DNA from: Chitinophagaceae bacterium
Lineage (GTDB): Bacteria > Bacteroidota > Bacteroidia > Chitinophagales > Chitinophagaceae
Length of the DNA stretch: 64,000 bases
Assembly (NCBI GenBank): GCA_019638615.1
Contig: JAHBTL010000037.1
Span: forward strand, 1-64,000
Direction of reading: 5' to 3'
In this document: piece by piece, positions 19,048-28,074 of the stretch
How positions within the stretch are numbered: the first letter of the stretch is position 1
Layout of the letters: each line of letters opens with the position of its first letter
Translations under genes and position numbers: made by a program
The notes under the pieces: model-generated
The model's database searches: none
What the model was told of the DNA's origin: nothing
Seen by the model: the letters and a program-made list of their open reading frames with translations, nothing else

Positions 19048-20475
19048 ATGAGATTCCGCTTTTTGCTGCCGGCGCTGCTGTGCTGCTCCATACCTGCTTT
19101 TTCGCAATACAAAAAATATGTAAAACCAACTGATGCCGCCGTATTGAACAAGCTTGCTCAATGGCAGGATATGAAATTCGGCTTGTTTATGCATTGGGGA
19201 ACTTACAGCCAGTGGGGCATTGTGGAAAGCTGGAGCATTTGTCCGGAAGACGAAGGCTGGACACAAAGGAAGGGGCCTTATTCACAGAATTATTTTGAAT
19301 ATGTGAAAGCGTATGAAAATCTTCAAACTACTTTTAACCCGGTAAAATTTGCTCCCGAAAAATGGGTAAAGGCCGCGAAAGAGGCCGGGATGAAATACAT
19401 GATCTTTACTACCAAGCACCACGATGGATTTTCGATGTTTGATACCAAGGAAACGGATTATAAAATTACCGACAGTAAAACGCCGTTTTCGTCTAATCCC
19501 CGCAGTAATGTTACCAAAGAAATATTCAATGCTTTCAGGAAGGATGGTTTTGCGATCGGTGCTTATTTTTCAAAGCCCGACTGGCATAGCAAAGATTACT
19601 GGTGGCCGTATTTTCCTCCTAAAGACAGGAATGTGAATTACGATCCTAAAAAATATCCGCAGCATTGGGAGGCATATAAAAATTTTACTTATAACCAGAT
19701 CAAAGAGCTGATGAGCGAATATGGCAGCGTGGATATATTATGGCTGGATGGCGGCTGGGTGCGCCCATTGTCTACCGTGGATACAACGGTTGAATGGCAA
19801 AGAACCATCAAAACAGACCAGGATATTGATATGAAGCGGATTGCTGAAATGGCAAGAGGCTATCAGCCGGGGTTATTGATCGTAGACAGAACCATTACCG
19901 GCGAATATGAGAACTATACCACGCCCGAACAGGAAGTTCCTCATGAGCTGTTGCCTTATCCATGGGAAAGCTGTATCACTATGGGCGATTCCTGGAGCTA
20001 TGTGCCCAACGATCATTACAAATCGGCGCAAAAGATCGTGCAGATGCTGATCAGTATAGTATCGCGTGGCGGTAACCTTTTGCTGAATATTGGCCCGGGA
20101 CCGGATGGAGACTGGGATCCTAATGCTTATACGCGCCTGCAGCAGATAGGAGCGTGGATGAAGATCAACGGGGAGGCTATTCACGGCTCCCAGCCGCTGG
20201 CGCCGTATGAATCGGGCAATATACACTATACACAGTCTAAGGACGGTAAAAAACAATACGCTTTTTTATTATCAGAAAAAGAGGAATTCGCCCTGCCCTC
20301 GCAGGTTACTTTGAAAGGCGTGGCTGCTCCCGCCACAAGCAAGATCAGCATCCTGGGTTCAGGCGCCGCTTTGAAGTGGAAGGTTGAGAATGGCAATACT
20401 GTTGTAGAAATACCCTTGCTTGTAAAAAACAAATGGAAGGGTAAGTATGCTGTGGTGTTTAGGATTGAAGGGTAG
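19048..20475 (+). CDS. Alpha-L-fucosidase, glycoside hydrolase family 29
   Basis: This 475-residue secreted enzyme has a signal peptide ending AFSQ. GH29 landmarks are FGLFMHWGTYSQWG (about 44-57), FTTKHHDGFSMFDT (H124/H125), YFSKPDWH and the catalytic nucleophile region VDILWLDGGW (D234). The ending LLLNIGPGPDGD is characteristic of the family barrel. A short C-terminal beta domain follows. It removes alpha-L-fucose from glycans in the periplasm or at the cell surface by a retaining mechanism. The start is set by the promoter box at 18998 and by the signal peptide. It is divergent from the Tat-exported oxidoreductase/isomerase operon, so these may cooperate on a fucosylated or related glycan. 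Confidence 0.94.
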   Translation: MRFRFLLPALLCCSIPAFSQYKKYVKPTDAAVLNKLAQWQDMKFGLFMHWGTYSQWGIVESWSICPEDEGWTQRKGPYSQNYFEYVKAYENLQTTFNPVKFAPEKWVKAAKEAGMKYMIFTTKHHDGFSMFDTKETDYKITDSKTPFSSNPRSNVTKEIFNAFRKDGFAIGAYFSKPDWHSKDYWWPYFPPKDRNVNYDPKKYPQHWEAYKNFTYNQIKELMSEYGSVDILWLDGGWVRPLSTVDTTVEWQRTIKTDQDIDMKRIAEMARGYQPGLLIVDRTITGEYENYTTPEQEVPHELLPYPWESCITMGDSWSYVPNDHYKSAQKIVQMLISIVSRGGNLLLNIGPGPDGDWDPNAYTRLQQIGAWMKINGEAIHGSQPLAPYESGNIHYTQSKDGKKQYAFLLSEKEEFALPSQVTLKGVAAPATSKISILGSGAALKWKVENGNTVVEIPLLVKNKWKGKYAVVFRIEG

Positions 20476-20880
20476 GGTTTATAGTTTGGGGTTCATTGTT
20501 TGAGGTTTGTAGTTGCAGGTTACAAGTTGCAGGTTGCAGGTTTCGGGTTTGTAGTTTATGGTTAGTTTCTCAACTATAAACAAAAAACCATAAACTATAA
20601 ACAAATGGCCGATAGCCCACAGCCATCCACACAGATTCTTCGCTCACAAAAAAGACTTACTTATTTTTTAGCAGTATTTGTTCGCTCTGAATGACAAGAA
20701 AAAACAATTGACAGTTGATAATGGACGATTGACAATGATGGGCAAACATTTTCACACCGTCAACTATCCACTGTCCATTACTGAAAGCTGATAACCCACA
20801 GCTCACAGCCCATAGCTGATAGCTGACAGCAACCCACACAGATTGTTCGTTCATAAATCAAACCACATATATATAAGAGG
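20476..20880. repeat. Composite intergenic repeat region with hairpin; inverted copy at 52.6 kb
   Basis: These 405 nt between convergent genes contain no supported gene. They consist of modules such as GTTACAAGTTGCAGGTTGC, GTTTGTAGTTTATGGTTAG, AACCATAAACTATAAAC and AGCTGATAGCTGACAGC. The segment 20551-20602 can fold back (TAGTTTATGGTT against AACCATAAACTA). The 34 nt at 20569-20602 occur as an exact reverse complement at 52605-52638, and similarity continues outward on the GCAGGTT..CGGGTTTG side. Two near-identical AACAATTGACAG and ACTGTCCATTACTGAAAGC modules follow. A mobile or recombinogenic repeat family is likely; it may also act as a transcription stop between the two genes. Confidence 0.75.
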
Positions 20881-21885
20881 CTAATGATCGGTTTTGTAAT
20901 GTTGCAGCAACATGTCCCCGCCAAAATCGTTTTTCAAATCCCTGACAACCGTGTGGATGTGGTTGGCGTTATTCTGTGAATTATCGTACTCAACAATAAT
21001 AGTAGGGCCCTGTATTCGATAATAACAGGCTTTTCCTTTACCTGCCTGTGTAAAGCCTGCCCATGCAAAACGGAGATCATCCAGCCCGGCTTTTTTGATA
21101 TCATCCAGCATTTCATCTGCAAACAGCTTGGTATACCGGTGTATATACAGCTCAAGCAACTGCATCAGCAATTGCTTATTGCCGACAGATAGCTCGCTAT
21201 AGCGGACACCTTCCGGCTTGTCAATCATGGCTTTCCGGCTGGCACCGGTAATAATTTCAGATGGTGCTGTCTCGTCTATGATGGCTTTGGCAAGCTCTTG
21301 TTTTGAGAGTGCATGCAGCAATGCAAATCCTTTTTCGGTTTCTTCCCGGAGTACCTGCTTTCCTTTTTGTGGGCCTTCGTGTACAATAGCCGGGTTGGAA
21401 CCCAGGAAAGAAGGCGTGCCGGACAACAGTTTTTTATCGGATGCTGAAAAGTTGAAAGAAATATGATGTCCTTCAAAACGCCAGCCCCATACTGCGCCTG
21501 TCCGGGGTGTTCCAAATAGGGTTAGAAAGTATTTTCCGGGGTCACGGTAATCGCTACCTGCGGGTTGATTTTCAAGCACCTTCAGCACGTTTTCCAGTTG
21601 AATGATGGCATTCACTTTGTCTACTGTTTTATCCGACAGGCAACTCTTCAGCATGTCGAAAGCGGCCGACTGCTGTTGCTCATTCATTTCTTTTAAAGCA
21701 ATTCCCTTCCTGTTGTCTTTGGGGATATAATGAAAATTATATCGTTCTTCTGTATTGAAATCCAATATGGCTTTGTTTCGCTGGTCATTGTCAAGCAGCT
21801 TAATGAAGGCCCGGGCTTTTGTAACGATATCCTGCGAACAAACAGATACAGGAAAAACAAGCAGCAACAGGATGGAACGTATCAT
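20881..21885 (-). CDS. DUF3500 domain-containing secreted protein
   Basis: This 334-residue protein has a signal peptide (LLLLVFPVSVCSQ). The DUF3500 layout is clear: WGWRFEGHHISFNFS near the middle (about 149-163), GSNPA and GPQKGKQVLREE, then the C-terminal YYRIQGPTIIVEYDNSQNNANHIHTVVRDLKNDFGGD. The histidines of EGHHIS and NHIHT are conserved in the family and could form an active or binding site, but no activity has been firmly assigned. The mature protein should be periplasmic. No operon partners: the fucosidase converges on it and the hairpin-rich element lies upstream. Confidence 0.88.
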   Translation of the reverse strand: MIRSILLLLVFPVSVCSQDIVTKARAFIKLLDNDQRNKAILDFNTEERYNFHYIPKDNRKGIALKEMNEQQQSAAFDMLKSCLSDKTVDKVNAIIQLENVLKVLENQPAGSDYRDPGKYFLTLFGTPRTGAVWGWRFEGHHISFNFSASDKKLLSGTPSFLGSNPAIVHEGPQKGKQVLREETEKGFALLHALSKQELAKAIIDETAPSEIITGASRKAMIDKPEGVRYSELSVGNKQLLMQLLELYIHRYTKLFADEMLDDIKKAGLDDLRFAWAGFTQAGKGKACYYRIQGPTIIVEYDNSQNNANHIHTVVRDLKNDFGGDMLLQHYKTDH

Positions 21886-21940
21886 GGCGGTTGTTTACCC
21901 TATAAAGATATTGTAATTGAATTGCAAATATGGCAAAAAC

Positions 21941-22293
21941 GGGCACATTTAAAATGGTTGCTGGTTGGTGGAGACACCATAGCTGTGAACTTAAGCCCGG
22001 AGGGTCCATCCGTACCGGCACGGGCGGACTTGAATTTGAATAGCCCCCAACAAAGTTGGGGGACAAAATGTAGAAGTTTTTGTTGAACTCCGTACGGGGT
22101 TCAACGTAAAATTGCGCCAATATACCACCGGTGCGACCGGTGGTTATTCAAACTTGCCTGCCGTAGGCACGGTTAAACCCCATTCGGGGTAGGTTTCTTA
22201 AATTGACGACTATGGTGTCTCCACCGACCGGGGCAGCGCTTCGTGGATGGTATCCCACCGTCCTCTTTCAGCACGACAATTTTAAATGTACCC
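21941..22293. repeat. 353-bp nested inverted-repeat element with six internal hairpins
   Basis: The ends are inverted copies: GGGCACATTTAAAATGG (21941-21957) pairs with the arm 22274-22293, and GGTGGAGACACCATAG (21968-21983) pairs perfectly with CTATGGTGTCTCCACC (22210-22225), extending to about 33 nt at 21963-21995 / 22197-22229. Inside lie hairpins with stems CCCCCAAC/GTTGGGGG (22044-22062), GTTGAACTCCG/CGGGGTTCAAC (22082-22105), ACCACCGGT/ACCGGTGGT (22124-22144), TGCCT/AGGCA (22155-22169), ACCCC/GGGGT (22177-22190) and GCCCG/CGGGC (21995-22025). No coding frame is supported. It could be a MITE-like repeat, a structured RNA gene, or both. Confidence 0.8.
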
Positions 22294-22386
22294 TTAAGGC
22301 TATTGTTACCTCCATACAGGAACTGATACAGCAGGTTACATAAAAGTAATCTGTACATTCAGCAGGAAATATTTAATTTTACCGGT

Positions 22387-22722
22387 ATGAAATGGCAAAT
22401 ACTGACCACCGAAGCTCAATGGAATGTCTTGCTGGAAGCATCTTACACCCGCCCGCAGCTTGTGTACAAGCATTCAACCCGTTGTTCTATCAGTTCGGTT
22501 GTTAAAAGGAGGCTGGAGCGTACCGGGGCGCCCGACGATATGGATTTTCATTACCTGGATCTTATTGCTTATCGCTCTGTGTCAAATAAAATAGCCGATG
22601 ATACAGGCGTGGTTCATGAATCTCCACAGGTATTGTTAGTGACGAAAGGAAAATGTGTTTACAATGAAAGCCATTCTGCCATTATGATGGACGATATTAT
22701 AGCCGAAAGCAGGATGGTATAA
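22387..22722 (+). CDS. ytxJ: Bacillithiol-system redox protein, YtxJ family
   Basis: This 111-residue monothiol thioredoxin-fold protein has the active-site segment YKHSTRCSIS (single Cys33). It also has DLIAYRSVSNKIADDTGVVHESPQVLLV, which contains the cis-proline SPQV and the helix typical of YtxJ (bacilliredoxin-like). The family is associated with bacillithiol metabolism and de-bacillithiolation, found in Firmicutes and many Bacteroidota. It is cytoplasmic. It stands alone after the hairpin-rich element; the next gene is an ECF sigma factor about 130 nt downstream. ATG 22387 gives the full family length. Confidence 0.9.
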   Translation: MKWQILTTEAQWNVLLEASYTRPQLVYKHSTRCSISSVVKRRLERTGAPDDMDFHYLDLIAYRSVSNKIADDTGVVHESPQVLLVTKGKCVYNESHSAIMMDDIIAESRMV

Positions 22723-22779
22723 TGACGAATTAAGCATGTTTGTAATTTTTTATTAGATTTACCTGCTGATAAAATATAA

Positions 22780-22798
22780 AAGTCTTAAGTACAGACTT
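22780..22798. promoter_or_regulatory. Short inverted repeat upstream of the sigma factor gene
   Basis: AAGTCT and AGACTT are separated by 7 nt (TAAGTAC, itself nearly palindromic) about 55 nt before the sigma gene start. It could be an operator. A weak -7-like CAACTTTG follows at 22841. Low confidence. Confidence 0.25.
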
Positions 22799-22853
22799 AA
22801 TCTTAGTTGAGTGGTATTAATCTGAGACCTTGTCCTAATCCAACTTTGTATTC

Positions 22854-23420
22854 TTGAAAAAATATCAAAAATACCACGATAAAGAGCTGCTCTGTTTCCT
22901 GGCTGCCGGTGACGATCAGGCCTTTACTGAAATTTATCACAGGTATTGGAAATTACTTTTTGGAATAGCGTTTACTCATCTCAAAAAAACACAGTTAGCC
23001 GAGGATATAGTGCACGACGTTCTTGCCTGCTTATGGAAGAACAGACATTGTCTTGAAATTCTTTCCTTAAAAAATTACCTGGCTTCTGCCACGAAATATA
23101 TGGTGCTTCATGCTATAAGAAAGAACATGCGGATAGAAAACCATGCGGTAATAATGAACGAACCGGTAAGCGGTTTTGATATAGAGAATGCCTTTCATCA
23201 TAAGCAACTGATTGAGTTTGTAAATAAAGAAATCGAGTTTTTACCTGAAAGGTGCAGGGTGATCTTTCAGTATAGTCGCGATAAAGGCATGACAACCAGG
23301 GAGATAGCCAATGAACTGAAAATTGCGACAAAAACGGTTGAAAATCAAATGAACAAAGCGCTCCACCATCTTCGGTTTTCCATGCGAAAAATGCTTCAGT
23401 CTCTTTTTAATTTTTTTTAG
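22854..23420 (+). CDS. ECF RNA polymerase sigma-70 factor, Bacteroidota FecI-like type
   Basis: This 188-residue sigma factor has region 2 (DDQAFTEIYHRYWKLLFGIAFTHL, then AEDIVHDVLACLWKNR) and region 4 (LPERCRVIFQYSRDKGMTTREIANELKIATKTVENQMNKAL, a clear HTH). This is the Bacteroides-expansion ECF subgroup used in cell-surface signalling. It is followed directly by a FecR anti-sigma gene and an STN-bearing SusC, so the chain SusC - FecR - sigma is expected to switch on this uptake operon when ligand binds. The start is taken as TTG 22854 because no ATG lies near the beginning of the conserved region. Cytoplasmic. Confidence 0.93.
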   Translation: MKKYQKYHDKELLCFLAAGDDQAFTEIYHRYWKLLFGIAFTHLKKTQLAEDIVHDVLACLWKNRHCLEILSLKNYLASATKYMVLHAIRKNMRIENHAVIMNEPVSGFDIENAFHHKQLIEFVNKEIEFLPERCRVIFQYSRDKGMTTREIANELKIATKTVENQMNKALHHLRFSMRKMLQSLFNFF

Positions 23421-23465
23421 TAAAAGCATGGGTGCTGTAAGTGTTTCTATACACTTATGGTATGA

Positions 23466-24638
23466 ATGAATCATATTCCGGATCACATAAAAGCACTGAT
23501 TCAAAAATACCTGGATGGAACGGCAAGCCAGCAGGAAAAGGATACTTTAAACGAATGGTACCGCTCGTATCCCGCGGATGAAATAATTGTATTTACTGAA
23601 AGCACAGAGCATAGAACCTCTTTGCACATAAAACAAAGGCTTGATAAGCTTATAAAAAAAGAAACAAGCGTTTCTGTCAATAACAGCAAAAAATATATTG
23701 GGTGGGCTGCTGCTTTTGTAGGAGTGTCTTTAATATTAAGTATATATTATCTGTTCCCTTTCAATGCACAAAATTCAAAACAGCAGCCGGCTTCCCTTGT
23801 AAAAAATGCAGAAGAGATAATACCCGGCAGCAATAAGGCAACGCTTACACTGAGCGATGGTACCATCATTACTTTAGATAGTGCAAATATCGGATTGCTT
23901 GGAGAGCAGGGGAATACAAAAATTGTAAAATTAGCGGGTGGGAAATTACTTTACCAGGCAGGAGAGGGTACTGCTGAACTGGCTCAACTATTCAATACGA
24001 TCTCTACTCCCAGGGGGGGGCAGTATATGATTGATTTACCCGACGGGACAAAAGTGTGGTTAAATGCATCTTCATCCATCAGGTTTCCCGCAGTATTTAA
24101 GGATAGTGCCAGGGAAGTTTCAATAACGGGAGAAGCTTATTTTGAGGTGGTGCATAAGAGCGATCAGCCTTTTATAGTAAGCGTTAATCATAATAAAATA
24201 GTGGTATTGGGAACTCAGTTTAATGTGATGGCTTATGCTAATGAAGCAAGTGTTAATACAACGCTGCTGGAGGGTGCTTTGTTGGTTCAGGGCAGCCGCT
24301 CGTCTCAAAGGCTCAGGCCGGGCAACCAGGTAAAGTTAAATGCAGCCGGAGATATGTTGTTGATAGAACATGCCAATACAGAAGAAGCCATTGCCTGGAA
24401 AAATGGAAGATTTCTATTCACAGGCGCAGATATGCAAAGTATCATGCGGCAGGTAGAAAGATGGTATGACGTGGATGTAAAGTTTGAAGGAGAAGTTCAG
24501 TTGCATTTTTCGGGACAGCTAACCCGGTATGCCAGTGTTTGGGAACTGTTGAGGAAGCTTGAGTTAACCAATGAAGTCCATTTTAGGATTGAAAACCGGC
24601 TCATTACCGTAATACCCGGCATGAAGCCTCAAAGCTAG
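23466..24638 (+). CDS. FecR-family anti-sigma factor
   Basis: This 390-residue single-pass membrane protein has a cytoplasmic anti-sigma domain (1-75, including TASQQEKDTLNEWY) and one transmembrane helix at about 77-98 (GWAAAFVGVSLILSIYYLF). The periplasmic FecR domain follows (about 125-290: ISTPRGGQYMIDLPDGTKVWLNASSSIRFPAVF, then SITGEAYFEVVHKSDQPFIV and VLGTQFNVMAY). A DUF4974 domain at the C-terminus (about 315-385) probably contacts the STN domain of the SusC receptor. It binds and regulates the ECF sigma factor encoded 45 nt upstream. The SusC gene starts 39 nt downstream, completing a standard trans-envelope signalling set. Confidence 0.95.
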   Translation: MNHIPDHIKALIQKYLDGTASQQEKDTLNEWYRSYPADEIIVFTESTEHRTSLHIKQRLDKLIKKETSVSVNNSKKYIGWAAAFVGVSLILSIYYLFPFNAQNSKQQPASLVKNAEEIIPGSNKATLTLSDGTIITLDSANIGLLGEQGNTKIVKLAGGKLLYQAGEGTAELAQLFNTISTPRGGQYMIDLPDGTKVWLNASSSIRFPAVFKDSAREVSITGEAYFEVVHKSDQPFIVSVNHNKIVVLGTQFNVMAYANEASVNTTLLEGALLVQGSRSSQRLRPGNQVKLNAAGDMLLIEHANTEEAIAWKNGRFLFTGADMQSIMRQVERWYDVDVKFEGEVQLHFSGQLTRYASVWELLRKLELTNEVHFRIENRLITVIPGMKPQS

Positions 24639-24677
24639 TCATTCGTAATTCAATTTTATAAACAAAACTAACAAACC

Positions 24678-27600
24678 ATGAAGTTGCTTGTACTGCGTAC
24701 TACTATACGCACAAGGCTTGATAAACTTTCCCGGCCCATAAGGGCATTAAAGTTCATTATTGTTTTATTGATTTTTGTATCGATGAAAGTAAACGGGAAA
24801 GCATATGCCCAGGGGATTACTATTTCTTTAAAAAATGCACCCCTGGTTAAAGTTTTTGATCAGATTCAGAAACAAACCAAATATCATTTTTTATACCCGG
24901 ATGAACTGCTGTCTTCAAAGCAAAAAATATCTGTTAACGTCAATGGAGCAACCGTAAAAGAAATACTGGATAAATACCTGTCGCAGGAAATGCTGGAATA
25001 TGTTATTGATGATAATACCATCATTATCCGCAGGAAGCAATCTGCTGCTCCTGCGCCGGTAAAAACACAGGTAGCAGATATATCCGGAAGAATAGTGAAT
25101 GATAAAGGGGAACCGGTATCGGGTGCATCTGTTGTTATAAAAGGTACCAATACCGGTACCAGTTCAGATGCTTCGGGAAATTTCAAACTACAGACTTCCC
25201 AAACCAGGGTGGTGCTGGTTGTTTCATCGGTAGGCTTTGAAACAAAAGAAGTAACGGTAACAGGAACAGAGCCGGTAAATATAGTGCTTACTCCAAAAGA
25301 TAATACCGCGGAAGAGATTGTTGTAATTGGTTATGGCACTCAGAAAAAGGTAGATGTTACAGGATCTATATCAACCATAAAAGCCGCTGATGTAAACCAG
25401 GGGATCAATCAATCCGTATCGCATGCGCTGCAGGGGCGTGCGGCTGGCGTAACCGTTATGCAAAATTCCGGCGCACCGGGCGAAGGGGTTGAAATAAGAG
25501 TAAGAGGCTCTGGTTCTACCAACGATAATAGCCCACTGTATGTGGTAGATGGTATTATCTCCGGTGGCATCAGCGGTTTAAATTCTGCCGATATAGAAAG
25601 CATTTCCATATTGAAAGATGCTGCATCCGCGGCAATATATGGATCAAGAGGCGCTAACGGAGTGGTAATTGTAACCACTAAAAAAGGAAAACGAGACCAG
25701 AAAACAACCATTTCATACAATACAAGCCACGGTATACAGCAGGCCTGGAGAATGCCCAAAGCCTTAAATGCGGAACAAAGGAATATGATCCACAAAGAAG
25801 CATTGACAAATGACGGCACACCTTCCACAGATGCGATCTGGGATTATTATAATGACCCCGGGAACGCCGTTACCAGGACTGACTGGTTTAAAGAAGTATT
25901 AAAGCCTGCTTATGTAGCCAGTCACGATCTGGCTATCAGGGGTGGCAGCAGCCGTTCTAATTATTCCTTCAGTTTGGGCTATCTCGATAACAATGGTATT
26001 GTAACGGGCACTAATTTTAAACGCTACAATATCAGGTTCAACAGCCAGCACGAGCTATTCAAAAACCTTACGCTTGGTGAAAATATTTCCGCTGTAATAA
26101 CCGACCAAAAGTCCCAGGAGTTTCGCGGCGCTTATGACGGTGTATTGAGTTCTGCGCTTTTCAACTTTAGAAATATACCTGTATATACAGATGAAGCCAA
26201 CGGTATATATGGTACACCTTCCGGTGATTTCCCCAACCCGGTAGCATCGCTCAACAGCAGGGACTACAGGAATAAAGGAATAGGATTCGGAGGAAATGTT
26301 TACTTGGAATATAAGTTCCTCGGTATGTTCACTGCCAAAACAGATTTTGCTTATAATCTTGGATATGGTAAAAACAAAAACTTTGTTGCTATTGCGCCGG
26401 GTGGTGGCAGAGGACTTAACCAAAAAAATTCATTGTCGGAATACTTTGCCACTAATAATACCTGGATATGGAACAATACCCTGACTTTTGATGAGAGCTT
26501 TGGCGACCACCATGTTTCTGCGCTTATCGGGATGTCATCGGAAGCAGGGTACAACGACTGGACTTCAAGCGGAACAGCTAACGACTTCAGTAACCAGGAA
26601 GCTGCTTTGCGTTATTTCAACAATGCCGGCACATTTCCCGATCATGTAACCGGCAGCGCTGATGATTATTCGCTGGTGGGTTATTTTGGAAGGATAAGCT
26701 ATGCCTTCCAGGATAAATATCTGCTCGCGGCCAATATCCGCAGGGACGGATCTTCAAAGTTTGCACCTGAATACCGTTGGGGCACCTTTCCTTCAATATC
26801 CGGAGGGTGGAGAATTTCAAAAGAAAACTTTTTTGAACCTGCTACCAATGTAGTGTCCGACCTCAAGATCAGGGCAAGTTGGGGACAGTTGGGGAACGAT
26901 AAAATACCCAACTATCAATTCTACAGCACAGTAAGCAGTGTGGAATCTCCTACTTTAGATGGTGCGATCTATACCTCCGTAGCACAGAACCGCATGGCTA
27001 ATACAACCATTAAATGGGAGGTGACCACACAAACAGATATAGGGATTGATGTGGGTTTCATGAGCAACAGGTTGCTGGTAAGCGCAGATTATTACAATAA
27101 AAAAACAACCGATATCCTGGTAAGGGTACCACTGGTATCATCCTACGGTGTGAACACAGCCCCTTTCCAGAACGCAGGGGTGGTATCTAATAAAGGGCTT
27201 GAGCTCAGCGCTACCTTCAGGGATGCGGGTACAAACAAACTTGGCTATGAAATTACAGCCAATGTAGCCACTGTTAAAAACAAGCTGGAGACGCTGGGAG
27301 TAACCGGGGCTAAACAAATATTCACTTCCGATTATAAAAATACCCAGGTAGGCAGGATGGCAGAGGGCGAAGCGCTGGGACATTTTTATGTATTGAAATC
27401 ATTAGGTATTTTTCAATCACAGAGTGAAGTGGATAATTACAAAGGCAAAAACGGAAATATCATCCAGCCCAATGCGGTAGCAGGCGATCTGAAATTCCAG
27501 GATACCAACGAGGATGGGGTGATAAGCGCTGATGACCGTATTAATGCCGGCAACAGCTTCCCGCAGTTCACGTATTCGCTCAATGCATCCTTTACCTATG

Positions 27601-28064
27601 GTAATTTCGATGCAAATATGATGTGGAGCGGCAGCCAGGGCAATAAAATATTTAATGGCTTAACGCTTGGCGGTAAATTGATGCAGGGCTCAGGCTATAA
27701 TAATAGTGTGGATATATTAGACAGATGGACGCCGGATCATACCAATACAGATATACCCAGGGTGTCTATTAAAGATCTCAATAGTAACCATACTTATAAT
27801 ACTTTTTATATTGAAGACGGAAGCTTTCTGCGTATGAAGTATTTATCCTTTGGGTATACTTTTAATAATAAGCTGCTGGGCTCCAATATTTCGAAGCTGA
27901 GGGTATTCCTTACTTTCCAAAACCTGATCACCTTTACCAAATATTCCGGGTATGATCCTGAAATTGGTTCCGATGCCGGATACAGTGCCAATATGTATGG
28001 CGTTGACAGAGGTACTTATCCGCAGGCTAAGGCATATATCTTAGGCATAAACTTTAATTTTTAA
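24678..28064 (+). CDS. SusC/RagA-family TonB-linked outer membrane receptor with STN domain
   Basis: This 1128-residue protein has a long N-terminal signal region ending AYAQG. An STN (secretin/TonB short N-terminal) domain at about 50-118 couples it to FecR. A carboxypeptidase-regulatory-like domain follows at about 134-215 (GEPVSGASVVIKGTNTGTSSD), then the TonB box and plug (EIVVIGYGTQKKVDVTGS; YVVDGIISGG; SIEILKD-like SISILKDAASAAIYGSRG). The TonB-dependent barrel ends in a terminal aromatic (GINFNF). It imports a large ligand, probably an oligosaccharide or peptide, with the SusD lipoprotein encoded 10 nt downstream. The STN domain implies ligand-induced signalling to the FecR/sigma pair upstream. 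Ligand unknown; the fucosidase gene a few kb upstream is only a weak hint. Confidence 0.95.
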   Translation: MKLLVLRTTIRTRLDKLSRPIRALKFIIVLLIFVSMKVNGKAYAQGITISLKNAPLVKVFDQIQKQTKYHFLYPDELLSSKQKISVNVNGATVKEILDKYLSQEMLEYVIDDNTIIIRRKQSAAPAPVKTQVADISGRIVNDKGEPVSGASVVIKGTNTGTSSDASGNFKLQTSQTRVVLVVSSVGFETKEVTVTGTEPVNIVLTPKDNTAEEIVVIGYGTQKKVDVTGSISTIKAADVNQGINQSVSHALQGRAAGVTVMQNSGAPGEGVEIRVRGSGSTNDNSPLYVVDGIISGGISGLNSADIESISILKDAASAAIYGSRGANGVVIVTTKKGKRDQKTTISYNTSHGIQQAWRMPKALNAEQRNMIHKEALTNDGTPSTDAIWDYYNDPGNAVTRTDWFKEVLKPAYVASHDLAIRGGSSRSNYSFSLGYLDNNGIVTGTNFKRYNIRFNSQHELFKNLTLGENISAVITDQKSQEFRGAYDGVLSSALFNFRNIPVYTDEANGIYGTPSGDFPNPVASLNSRDYRNKGIGFGGNVYLEYKFLGMFTAKTDFAYNLGYGKNKNFVAIAPGGGRGLNQKNSLSEYFATNNTWIWNNTLTFDESFGDHHVSALIGMSSEAGYNDWTSSGTANDFSNQEAALRYFNNAGTFPDHVTGSADDYSLVGYFGRISYAFQDKYLLAANIRRDGSSKFAPEYRWGTFPSISGGWRISKENFFEPATNVVSDLKIRASWGQLGNDKIPNYQFYSTVSSVESPTLDGAIYTSVAQNRMANTTIKWEVTTQTDIGIDVGFMSNRLLVSADYYNKKTTDILVRVPLVSSYGVNTAPFQNAGVVSNKGLELSATFRDAGTNKLGYEITANVATVKNKLETLGVTGAKQIFTSDYKNTQVGRMAEGEALGHFYVLKSLGIFQSQSEVDNYKGKNGNIIQPNAVAGDLKFQDTNEDGVISADDRINAGNSFPQFTYSLNASFTYGNFDANMMWSGSQGNKIFNGLTLGGKLMQGSGYNNSVDILDRWTPDHTNTDIPRVSIKDLNSNHTYNTFYIEDGSFLRMKYLSFGYTFNNKLLGSNISKLRVFLTFQNLITFTKYSGYDPEIGSDAGYSANMYGVDRGTYPQAKAYILGINFNF

Positions 28065-28074
28065 TTTTCCAGCC

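Noticed and set aside
21941-22293. Retron or riboswitch identity for the hairpin-rich element
   Set aside because: No reverse transcriptase is nearby, and the downstream gene (ytxJ) is not a typical riboswitch target. The outer arms are inverted repeats, as in mobile elements. Left as an unclassified element.
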